This document shows positions 54,497 through 64,000 of a stretch of DNA of 64,000 nucleotides, one piece after another (position 1 is the first letter of the stretch; every line of letters starts with the position of its first letter). Made by a program: the position numbers and the translations under genes. The notes beneath the pieces were generated by a model that did no database searches, was not told the DNA's origin, and saw only the letters and a program-made list of their open reading frames with translations. Source of the DNA: Haematococcus lacustris (lineage: Eukaryota; Chlorophyta; Chlorophyceae; Chlamydomonadales; Haematococcaceae); assembly GCA_030144725.1 (NCBI GenBank), contig JASKMD010000151.1, forward strand, positions 1 through 64,000, read 5' to 3'.

Positions 54497-57400
54497 CTAC
54501 ACCCCTCCCTCAGCCTGCTGCAAGCTCCCCAGCCCTGTTGCCTGTCCTTGGCCTGCCCAACCGTGTCCCTGCCCCTGCCCCAGCTCCGCCTCAGCAGCCT
54601 CCTCAGCAGCCAGCAGGCCCAGGCCACGGCTGTAGGCACTGAGCACCCAGCTGGGCACCTTGCCCTCAGCTTGGCGTTGGTGGTAGATGATGCGGCCCAG
54701 CGCTGCTGTGTAGTTGTCTGGGTTGTGGAAGCGAGAGATGGAACCGCGCTCAAGGTACGCTCCTGGGAGGCACCAGACAGGGCAGGGCAGGACACAGACC
54801 TGAGGGTCAGGGTGGCCAAGGTCAGCGTCAGGGCTGGGTGGCCAAGGTCAGCGTCAGGGCTGGGTGGCCAAGGTCAGCGTCAGGGCTGGCCCCCCACTGA
54901 TGTGCTGCCACCATGGTGTGCTTCTGCTCCACTGCAATGCTCCCATTGAGCTGCCAGCCCTTCCACTGCGCTTGCTCACCTGGGTCTGCCAAGATATCCA
55001 GAGGGTGCGGGCTATATATCAGGCTCCACATCACCTCCTGGGCTGACCTCGGCGCTGCAGTACTGGTGGCCATGTCAGCAGCCCCTTGGGTTTCTGGCAC
55101 CTGCCTGATGGCCTCCTGCCGGCTAGCCCTAGGCTCTGGCTATGCTGCTGCAGCTATGTCTGTGGTGCGGGGCTGTGGTGCTGGGCTGTCTTGACTGTTG
55201 CCACTGATGGCATGCGAGTGGCAGCTAGTCTGGTTGCTGTCTTGGTGACTTCGGGCAGAAGAGGTAGCAGAGGTGGAGGAGGGGCAGGAGGAGTCATCAC
55301 TGTTGTCATCATTGCTGTCCTTGCTTACTTGCTGATCAGGGTGTAACGCAGCTGCTGGGGGGCAGGGGGTGGGGCTGCCTGCCTCTTCTTCCTCTGCCCA
55401 CCCCCCAAGAACCCAGCTAGGTTCAATATGGGGAGCTGGGGTAGGGGGGAGGCAGGGAGAGCCGTCCGGGGAGTGTGCAGAAGTGTTGAAGGAGTCACAC
55501 GGGAGGGGGAAGACAGGCTTGGCCCAGCCTGCCTCCAACCCCTGCCTTGGGAGACCCCTGGCTTCTGAAGGCCTATAGGGGTCAGGGAGGGGGAGGGCAG
55601 GAATTAGAACGCTGCTGCTGCTGCTGCTGCTGCTGCTGGGGAGTGGAGATAAGCCACACGTTGGGCCCTGGAGGTAGCAGGGGGTGGTCAGTGTCAGAGC
55701 CAGCGAACCAGTGCCAGCGGTCAGGCTGCATGACCATTGAACGCCCTGCAGGGGTGGGGATGAGGAGGGTGGCAGCACTGGATGAGGTGGCCAACAAGAG
55801 AGGAGGAGGAGGAGGAGAGGCAGGTGCAGAGGTGCAGAGCAGGTGCAGCAGCAACAGCATGGTGTCGTGGACCCAGCTATCATCAGCATGACTAGCACAT
55901 GGCCTCTTCTCTACCTTCCCCTACACCCTCCCTCACCTGCCAACCCCCCTCCCACATAACCCTCAAACAAACCGGTTAAACATGACATAAGTCATCAGCC
56001 AATTGAATTGGTCCTGAAATCACCCATGTGCCCATGCTCACCCATGCCTTATTGCCGTGCCAAGTTCACCCAGTGTGTGTGAGCCTTGCAGCCCAACTGA
56101 CCAATAAAGGAATACAAGTGCTTCCTTCCAGGTCGCAACAGGCCTCCGTGGGATTTGAACCCTGCACCCCAGCCCTTGAGGATGTCCGCCACCCGAGAGT
56201 AGTCACAGGCAAAGGCGCGGGGCACAATATCCCGGGCCATGATCACATTGCGCACACTGTGCATGTGCAAGCCCAGCTTCGCAAGCAGCCCTGCCCAGTC
56301 CCCACCCTCCTTCCCAGCACCACAGCAGCAGGGGCAGACTGGATCAGCGACCAGCCCAGCGCTCTGGCTGCTGCCAGGCCCGCTGCTGCTGCTGCTGCTG
56401 CTGCTAGCCAAGGCCACCCCCATAGTGGTAGGAGTAAGTGGGAGGGAGGGGAGGGGTTGTGGAGAACGCAGGAGCTGTTGTTGCTGGCGTAGGCGCAGGC
56501 GGCGGGTCAGAGGGTCATCCACGTCTAGCGCCGCTGAGGAGCGTTCCACCGTCAACAATGTGAGAGGGGACATGCCTGCCAGCCCCTGGCTGCTGCTGCT
56601 GCTGCTGTTGGCAGGTTGGCGGGTGGTTGGTACTGTGGCCAACCCTACCTCCCTGGGGTGGTAGGGCAGAGTGGGCCTTGTGGGCAGAGTGGGGCCAGGG
56701 GTGGCTGAGCTGCTGGGGGAGGGTGTGGAGAACTCGCAGAACACGGCCGGAGCCCCGTATGTGTAGATGGTGGCCAAGCTGCTAGGGGGCAGCACCCCAC
56801 GCCTGATGTACATAAGGCCAGCTGCGTGCTGAGGCTGCCGCCAATAGAGTGACCCTGTGTCACACCCGGCAGGGGGTGGAGGGTTGAGTAGGGGCACGAG
56901 TGTGGGTGAAGTGCTGGCAAGTGATGGAGGTAAAAAGACACAGCGTCAAGAGCAGCAGCTGCTTGCTGGACTCTTACACACATACAGACACAGCAGGCAC
57001 ATGCACACACATGACATGAGGGTACAAGGGGCAGGAATGAATCATTTGACAGTCAGGGCCCAGGGCTCAGTCAGGGACCAGGGCCATTGCAGCGATGTAG
57101 CTCAAGGCTCACCGTGAAGCAAACCTTGGCGCAGGGCGAGGAGTCCAGGTGCTCTTACACCATGGGCAGGAACAGCAGGCAACAGCAGGCGTACATGAGA
57201 ACACGCTGCATGGCAGCAAAGCAGGCAAAGCTGAGCATAAAGCAGTGGCCTTGTGGATGAGAGGGACAGTGAAAGCACACACTGAACAGGCAGGCTAGGC
57301 GCGCCACAGACCAAGGTAGTTGAGCTGTGAGGCAGGCAGACAGGGTTAGAGGGTGCAGAACACAGGTAGGGCACCCCTCCATGGCAGCCTCCACATCTGC

Positions 57401-59340
57401 ACAGTCTTGACAGTCTCCAATACAGCCCTTGGTGGAGGGGCAGTGCTGAGTGCTCCACACGCTGACTGCTGGCAGCTGTGGACTCAGCCCAGCTATACTC
57501 ACCTTCACACCCGAGCCTGGGTCCTCAAATATTACGGGATCAAAAGTGAGGTTTAGCTTCCTGCAGCAACAATGGTCACCAAAGGACAGCACCACTAGAC
57601 TACCTCCCCTGACTCATCGCGCACTACTGGCCAGCTTCGCACAACATCAGCATGCTGACTCGCCCACTACGCATCCGGCCAACACACCAGTGACTAGCCT
57701 AACACTTATGGCAAAGCAAGTTGATTGCACACATGCAAACCAGCCCAGCAAGACCTCATAATAACAGCCCCTCTAGCCTGTTGTCCACCAACCCACACCC
57801 CTCCAGCCCACCCAACCGTCCACCTGCCCAACCGTCTTCAACCCCCCTGTACCTGCCCCATCCCCTCCACCTGCCCACCCTCCACCAGCCCACCCACCCT
57901 CGACCTGCCCACCCCACTCCAGCCCACCCAACTCCAGGCCACCCTCCACCCACCAGTGGTCAAAGGTGTCTGAGCCCTGAATCACGAAGTAGCGCACAGC
58001 TGAGGCGGGGTCATCGCACACAAACCATTCGGAAGGGCAGGCCGGGCTGCCCGTGGTGGACTGAACAGGAGCTGCCAGCCGCGAGGTGCTGCCTGGGGCC
58101 GCAGCAATGGCAGCGGGCCCTTCTGCGGCGGCTGCCAGGCTGGCTGCCAGGGACGATGCGGCAGCAGCAGCTGGCAAGGCTGTAGTGGCCAAGCTGCCTG
58201 CTCCACCACCCCCAGCGCCACTGGCGGTATTGCCTTTGCTGCTTGGGGGTGTGCCAGGCAGGGCAGCCACTGCACCCCCCACCCCTGCTGCCGCTGCCTT
58301 TGCTGCTGCAGCCATGACAGCTGCAGCAGCGGTAGGGGCCGAGCTGAGTGGTCCCGCCCCCAGGGCCGAGGCAATGGGCAGGGAGGCCAGCCCCGCATAC
58401 AGGCTGCTGGCAGCTGAGGCCAGGGGGCTTGTGGCAGCAGCTGTGGCCGACGCAGCCACAGAGGAGGCAGCAGATGCCGCCTCCATCACCAACGCAGCCA
58501 CCATCTCACCAGTGGATTGCCAACGCCGAGCAATCCCCGTCCCGGCCTTACTTGCGTCTGCTGCTGTGGGATCTGCCCCGCTGGGGCTGGAGGGGTCTGC
58601 CGGGAGCAACGACAAGGGGATGGCCCGACCGCTGTCAGCACTGGCGGTGGCAGGATGCAGCGTGGTGGGAGACAGGCCGCTACCCTGGCCATCCACTGCC
58701 GCTGGCTCATAGAGACCCAGGGAAGGGGACGAGGAGGAAGGGGCGGGGGTGCTGGGATGCTCTGGGCTGGAGGGATCTCCTGGGATGTATAGGGCTGACG
58801 CCTCGCTCATTGACATGGCCATGCCATCTCCCTCTGACGCTATCTCAATCGCGGTTTTGCTGGGCTCATATGTGCGCACCTCGCAGGCCCAGGAGCTAGT
58901 CACCAGGTCCAACGCATGCTTGCGCCGCAATGCTCTGGGCTGCATGGGAGGTTACACAACAACAACAAGTGGGACCATGGTACAGGAGGGGAAGCATGGA
59001 GGCCATCACGCCTGGTGCAAGCAGCGGTGAACACACCTGACTGCTGATTACAAAAGTCAGTTAAGCAGCTGGTATGGTAATTGAGGAGGTTGTGTGCCAT
59101 GCAAAGCAGGCAGCCCCACCGTGACTAGGTGCATCTTGTAGGTCAGACTGGTGAGGTGGCACAGGCGCCGCATCTGCTTCAGCTCCCATACCGGTGCTGC
59201 CACCAAAAACTGGCTGATGTCTGCCGGCTGTCGTGGTTGCTGACGCTGCGTGGTCGACTCAACAGGCCCCTGCGAAGTCAGCTCAGCTTCGTCAGAACCA
59301 CAGCAAGTCACAAGCGTTACACCTGTTTGCAGTGGCATTG
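54497..59340 (-). pseudogene. Class-3 lipase, PLIP-like (plastid lipase), with disabling lesions
   Basis: Family members release fatty acids from plastid glycerolipids. Exons seen: ~59340-59120 (ISQFLVAAPVWELKQMRRL), 58939-57954 (to SEWFVCDDPASAVRYFVIQG), 57560-57503 (KLNLTFDPVIFEDPGSG), a block ending 57113 (EHLDSSPCAKVCFT), from 56854 (GHSIGGS, the nucleophile elbow) to ~56050 (YIRRGVLPPSSLATIYTYGA, SVRNVIMARDIVPRAF with the catalytic Asp), ~55890-55580, ~55030-54980 (VMWSLIYSPHPLDILADPG), 54762-54497 (AYLERGSISRFHNPDNYTAA). The order and motifs match plant PLIP lipases. Two problems appear: TAA at 57157-57155 before EHLDSS, and a missing base near 56812 between STQLAL and MYIRRG. It is either a recent pseudogene or a gene with sequence errors; an acceptor at GTGTAAG/AG could also bypass the stop. 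Confidence 0.7.
54808..54892. repeat. 27-bp minisatellite, 3-4 copies
   Basis: Unit GGTGGCCAAGGTCAGCGTCA plus GGGCTG, in a lipase intron. Confidence 0.85.
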
Positions 59341-60371
59341 ACGTGTCGCTGTATGCACGCCTCGGTCAGCGCTGTTCGTACGTATGTGTTCAAAACTACC
59401 CTGGGACAGCAACGCTCACGATCACATTACGCTCGGGGCTGGAGGTCTGCTGTGGCCTGGGCCACGGGAATGAGCAGGTCATGAATTGCGGCATCGCGGC
59501 ATCCCCGACGGCAACATTTTCACGCGGAGGCGCTACAACGTTGCTTGGTGGCTTACGCACTGTTTTCTTGCCCCACAGGCACTCAACACCTGCCACGAGT
59601 CCCCGCCCGGGTTTAACTGGTCTCGCGGTAGCATCAGCGCATACTTTTTGAGCGCCCTGGCCTATGTACATTGCAGTGGGCCGTGAGTGCGTTGTGTGCG
59701 AGGGCACTGCATCCGTTGTATGTTTCCTTGCATGGTGCGCTGAGTCACAATGGTCGTTTCATAGCAGGTCACCCCCGCCATTGGCTGCACCCCTGATAAC
59801 TATCCGACTAATCTTTAAGAGTTTTTCAGCGATTCTTGCGCAGCGCTGTGCAGCTCACCAGCGCGAGGCTAGCGGGCTGCTCGGGCTGATGTGCACCTGT
59901 GCCGGGGCGGGCGAGGGTGTTGGGAATTCTGGTCGCGTTGTGCCGGGATTGGCCTGCTTAGTGGGGCTGTGATCAGCGAACAGCTATCGCGCTCAGCGGC
60001 CCAGCTTTCAAAATTTTGAATTTCTTGTCGGGCGCAGGACTCAGCTGTGACACGCCCTGAGGAAAATTCAAATTTTGACGAACGGAGCCCATAGGCCACG
60101 GATAGCAGTTGCGCCTGGTGCGTTGCAATCGTACTTTTGCGCTGTATCCCGCTGATGGTTGTGCCTGGCCTGAAGCCTGTGGCGCCCTCCACATTGAATG
60201 TGCTTGAGACGCAAGCTTGCTACTGGAGGCTTGTAGTTGTAAGGTCGCACGGGTCAGAATGCCTATCGCAGCACCGTGCACTGTCACGTGACTGCCCAGT
60301 CGAGCGCGACGGTGGCTGGAGGTGCATCTATAGTCCTAGTTACATTTAGTAAGTGGCGCAGCACCATCAAA

Positions 60372-60729
60372 CGCGACATGCCCCATGCCTTGACTGACCG
60401 GAATTCGGTGTTCCTGTGACCGGCGCCAGGCACTAGCAAGGGCTCCATCCGCGACCCTTGTCACACACATGTGTCCGTAGCAAGCACATCTACATAATAG
60501 GTAAGATTGCTGCAACATGCAAGTGAGGTGTGAGTGACAGCTTCACAGCAAGCCCATGGCACGCCCAGCCATGCCACAGCCATGAAAACTAATAAAATCG
60601 TATGCCACTTTGCTAGTGGCCTGTTATCACTCCAATGAAACTACAACCCAAGTTTCATGTGGCAGTGACGATGCGTTCAGCACTAACATGGGTATGCAGT
60701 CCCCCGACCTCATGTCCTCTCACTACCAC
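60372..60729. repeat. Left arm of the 358-bp inverted repeat
   Basis: Pairs with 61776-62133. Few mismatches were found by eye (for example CTAGCAAGGGCTCC against CTTGCCAGGGCTCC). Confidence 0.85.
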
Positions 60730-60804
60730 CATGTGCCATCCTATTTGGCTGCAGGAAGGCATGCCAAGGTGTCTATGTTGAGGTGTGTGATGGCAATCAT
60801 GGGT

Positions 60805-61685
60805 CTAGTTGGTGACAGGTGACATGTGCATCGCCAGAGCATCCAACCAGTCAGCTATGTGCATGTTCCGCACGGGCTTCACGGTGGGCTGCCCATTGCC
60901 CACCACAGCCCACAACTCTTGCAGCTGGTTTTTCAGCAACTTTGAGGTGGTTGGTGGCAGCTTGTTGCTAGCTAGCTTGCATTGCACTGACTCTGTCCCG
61001 CTGACTCAAAGGCGTGCTTGGCTGTGTTGTGCAGGATGTGACAGAGACAGTGGATGGCGTAGACGGGGTGATCCTGGATGCCCTCGTCTTGAAGCATGTT
61101 GGACAAGTGGGTCGCAACGCTGTTGTGGATGCCGACGTTGGCGTTGCAGCTGTCCACCACCACAAACAAAACCCTCAAGCCCCAGAGCCCAACAGCCACC
61201 ATGCACTGCTTGATTGCTGCTGCCTGTGACAAGGCAGCCTTGCTTGTGGGGCGGAAGCAGCCAACCGTGAACTCCAGTGGGTGGCCGGCATTCGTAGTGA
61301 CTTGGTATGGTGGGTGGGCATCAGCGGGTGGGCCGGCAGTCGTAGTGACTTGGTATGGTGGGTGGGCATCAGCGGGTGGGCCAGCGGGTGGGGCAGCGGG
61401 TGGGCCAGCGGGTGGGCCAGCGGGTGGGCCAGCGGGTGGGTCAGCGGGTGGGGCAGTGGGTGGGGCAGTGGGTGGGCCAGGCATGGGCATTGCATGCTGG
61501 CATTTCAGCACCAGCAGCTCTTTGCCCCTCTTAGCCTTCCCATCCCATGCTAAGGCACCGTAGCCTATGTGCTTGGCATCTCCTGCACAACAACAGAGCA
61601 TGGAGGGTGGGTCATGGTGGGTGGCATAGAGGGTGTCATGGAGGGTGGCATAGATGGAGGGTGTGTTGGTCAACCCACGGGCCAC
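60805..61685 (-). pseudogene. Transposase-like gene, possibly hAT, decayed
   Basis: The first frame (61685-60972) has VVVDSCNANVGIHNSVATHL and later YAIHCLCHILHNTAKHAF. An Asp-x-x-x-Asn followed some 25-30 residues later by His-Cys-x-x-His-x-x-x-Asn resembles the second catalytic Asp region and the C/H-H-x-L-N motif of hAT transposases. The frame stops at 60972, and the sequence continues one base out of phase (LASNKLPPTTSKLLKNQL, to 60805), so a frameshift or unseen intron is present. The middle is inflated by PPAGPPAG repeats from an expanded minisatellite. No BED finger or first Asp was found. The hAT assignment is tentative. Confidence 0.45.
61300..61480. repeat. In-frame 12-bp minisatellite and 51-bp duplication in the transposase
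   Basis: (GCGGGTGGGCCA)n, about nine imperfect units, codes PPAG on the minus strand. Next to it a 51-bp block (GTAGTGACTTGGTATGGTGG ...) is duplicated. Confidence 0.85.
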
Positions 61686-61775
61686 ATCAGTGGGTGTGAC
61701 ACATCAGTGGGTGGTTCATGCAATACTCACGTGATTGTCCCTTGGTGACTGCATGGGCAATAGCCTCCGTGCCGC

Positions 61776-62133
61776 GTGGTAGTGAGAGGACATGAGGTCG
61801 GGGGACTGCATACCCATGTTAGTGCTGAACGCATCGTCACTGCCACATGAAACTTGGGTTGTAGTTTCATTGGAGTGATAACAGGCCACTAGCAAAGTGG
61901 CATACGATTTTATTAGTTTTCATGGCTGTGGCATGGCTGGGCGTGCCATGGGCTTGCTGTGAAGCTGTCACTCACACCTCACTTGCATGTTGCAGCAATC
62001 TTACCTATTATGTAGATGTGCTTGCTACGGACACATGTGTGTGACGAGGGTCGCGGATGGAGCCCTGGCAAGTGCCTGGCGCCAGTCACAGGAACACCGA
62101 ATTCCGGTCAGTCAAGGCATGGGGCATGTCGCG
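61776..62133. repeat. Right arm of the 358-bp inverted repeat
   Basis: See the left arm at 60372-60729. Confidence 0.85.
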
Positions 62134-63157
62134 TATTTTAGTATCACGCCACGTACCTGGGCCAGCTAGGACTAGAGATGCACCTCCGGCTCCTGTTGCG
62201 CTCGACTGGACAGTCACGTGATTTTGCAACGCGTCGCTAGAACAATTTGTGGGATGCCCAGTGATAGAGACCACTACTATAGGCTCATCCGCGGGGAAAC
62301 ATCTTCGCCCACCACCATCGCGGCCGTACTAGAGGCCAGCGACACAGACACGGCTTGAGCTATAGAGCGGGCTGGTGCAAACGCGATGTCCTGAGGTGGC
62401 CTGTGTGACCCAAACTGACCCATGCGAACATTTTATCAGGCGTGTCACAGCTGAGCAGGACCCCCCCTGACATGTGTTCTAGTGCTAGTGCTAGTGCTGA
62501 TGACATGTTTGAGAGTGTTTGTATGGCGTGTGGCCTGTCCCTGCAACCGAACAGTGTGCAACTCGTGTCGCGTCAAATGCCTTAGAAATGGCACTTTTCT
62601 CGGCCAGTTAACTGTCAAACCAGGACGTCAAATGATGAACTGCCACTTCTGTGCGGCTGCTTGTGTAGATCACTAGCGTGTTCTTAGAACAGAAACGCGT
62701 TGCCTTCATTTGTGGGCCGTTTCATGTGTGGAGATCGACATGGTTATCAGCTCAGTTTCTGCATCTTTTTGACTGATTCTAGCTGCGTTTAGCTGCACAG
62801 AAACCACAGGCATTAATGCTTAGAACACCTTGATATTGCTGTCACATGTGGACTGAACCTGCGTGAAGAATGCGATATTCAGCGCTGTTACATGCTGATT
62901 TGAAATTTACTTCGGATGCGCCATTCACGCCGCGCTGGGTCCAGGCTGCCTATAGCGGTTGCAAAGAATGTCTGCGTGGCGCCAAGTCACGTCGCGTGTT
63001 GGGGACGAGCCACCCGGCAAACCGCTGGGGCTGGCTGCACTCTATTCGGGCCATCAGTAGCTCATCGCACCAATCGGCGGCCTCATCCGTGCAGAAATGA
63101 GTTAGAAAGTTATCTCTTGAGCCATGGGGGTGCAGCCAATGGCGGGGGTGACCAGCA

Positions 63158-64000
63158 TTGAGCGGCTGAAATCAATATAAAAACAACAACCATACGACCC
63201 GCGGATTGTGCACCCATAGCAGATAACCAGCCCCACCACCAGCTCGCCGTGGTGCTTGGCATGATGCGAGACCATTCATCTTACATCCCTACATATGGGT
63301 TTAATGGACAGTGGCTGGCATTTGAATGGCTGCAGCTCTGCCCTCTGCCCACCCTTATAGCTCAGTGTGGAGTGGCCCGGTCCAACTGTCACTTTGTCTT
63401 GGTTTTCTAATGTACTAGGTGATCTAGTCTACCACGCTTCCCGACTCCAACTTGGAGTCCAGTCCGGTCATTGCCTATGGCGGTGGCAGCGAGCCGTGTC
63501 AGCGTCACTGAGGGCTGTCGCTCGTGGACTGATTGGCACACAGTTGACACGGCTAGGCCGGCCGTTACAGATGTAGGCGTTAGTGCTTTGCGCGAGAAAG
63601 CACCTTCAATCCTCAGACTGAACTACCTTCTCATCTCCCTTGTCCTACTCTCCCGTTGCGCCCTCTCGCATAGGAAGGGAAAAGGAAGCCACAGGCTCAC
63701 GCTCACGCTCAAGGTTATAGAAAAAAGGTTGAGTTAGGCCCTAGCCAGGTCCCTAGGTCCCTAGCCAGGCCCCCTAGGCAAACATCCTGCGACTATGTCA
63801 TGGCATAGTTGGTGCGGTCCATCATACGATGTTGCCGGGTTCAATACCTCCGTCCATATCCTGGCAGCATACGCAATCAGCAATGCGGTTGGAGTATAAG
63901 CTAGAGCAACGCTGGTCATCGTCATGCCACAGGTATGCACATGCAAAGTGATGAGGACCTTGACGACAATGATGATAGTCATTGGAGTGACTTTTCTGCC
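63158..64000. other. No gene seen
   Basis: Unique-looking sequence to the window edge, with a CCCTAGCCAGGT repeat at 63737-63775. No supported coding region. Confidence 0.4.

Larger units (their letters stand above)
59767..63153. mobile_element. TIR element with long internal inverted repeats and hAT-like gene
   Basis: The ends are exact inverted copies for 27 bp, starting GGTCACCCCCGCCATTGG (59767-59793 and 63127-63153), and AGCA flanks both (59763-59766, 63154-63157). Inside, 60372-60729 and 61776-62133 are inverted copies of 358 bp at near identity. Partial similarity continues outward (CACGTGACTG ... GTCGAGCGC at 60290 and 62185). Only about 1 kb in the middle is single copy, and it carries a minus-strand transposase-like frame. 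The element lies directly upstream of the lipase gene. The same TIR word ends an element at 11776-11795. Confidence 0.75.

Noticed and set aside
56130..56165. tRNA B-box-like GGTTCAAATCC on the minus strand
   Set aside because: It lies in the lipase coding exon (GWGAGFKSHGG) and no A box or cloverleaf surrounds it.

Overview
The window is nuclear DNA of a chlorophycean green alga (volvocine or Haematococcus-like). Protein genes are split by many GT-AG introns whose phases can be followed exon to exon. TGTAA, the usual chlorophyte polyadenylation signal, follows two of the genes. Chlorophyte-type retroelements, Fanzor (eukaryotic TnpB-like) relics, minisatellites and GC-rich microsatellites are abundant. 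Nothing points to a prokaryote or an organelle. The species is inferred from style, not proven.

Left part, about 1-13 kb, is repeat territory without a host gene. A retroelement with a PHD finger, RNase H, a CCHC knuckle and a PD-(D/E)XK endonuclease (1-7231) adjoins a 5'-truncated Ty1/copia element (7232-9748). The retroelement is itself split by a 4.1-kb terminal-inverted-repeat (TIR) element with CACTC ends and palindrome-rich subterminal arrays (2464-6596). A 341-bp foldback element with the same CACTC ends lies at 10727-11067. A minus-strand retroelement scrap at 11796-11870 is cut by a second TIR family.

From 13 to 42 kb five host genes all lie on the minus strand. In transcription order they are a coiled-coil protein (39.1-41.9 kb), MCM2 (28.4-38.4 kb, 21 exons traced in phase), D-glycerate 3-kinase of photorespiration (23.9-27.1 kb), an acidic protein not recognised (19.0-22.2 kb), and a 1650-residue membrane/coiled-coil protein (13.1-18.7 kb). 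Their introns hold minisatellites and Fanzor-derived sequence.

From 43 to 52 kb two genes are on the plus strand. One is an axoneme-like repeat protein whose C-terminal half is an Hsp70 substrate-binding domain without the ATPase. Its last exon is a duplicated piece of MCM2 read in antisense. The other is a sigma-type glutathione S-transferase. A class-3 (PLIP-like) lipase gene on the minus strand (54.5-59.3 kb) carries an in-frame stop and a frameshift around its catalytic serine. A 3.4-kb TIR element with a 358-bp internal inverted repeat and a decayed hAT-like transposase (59.8-63.2 kb) sits just upstream of it.

Exon limits were read by eye from GT-AG sites, phase and similarity to remembered families. 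First exons are the least certain parts.
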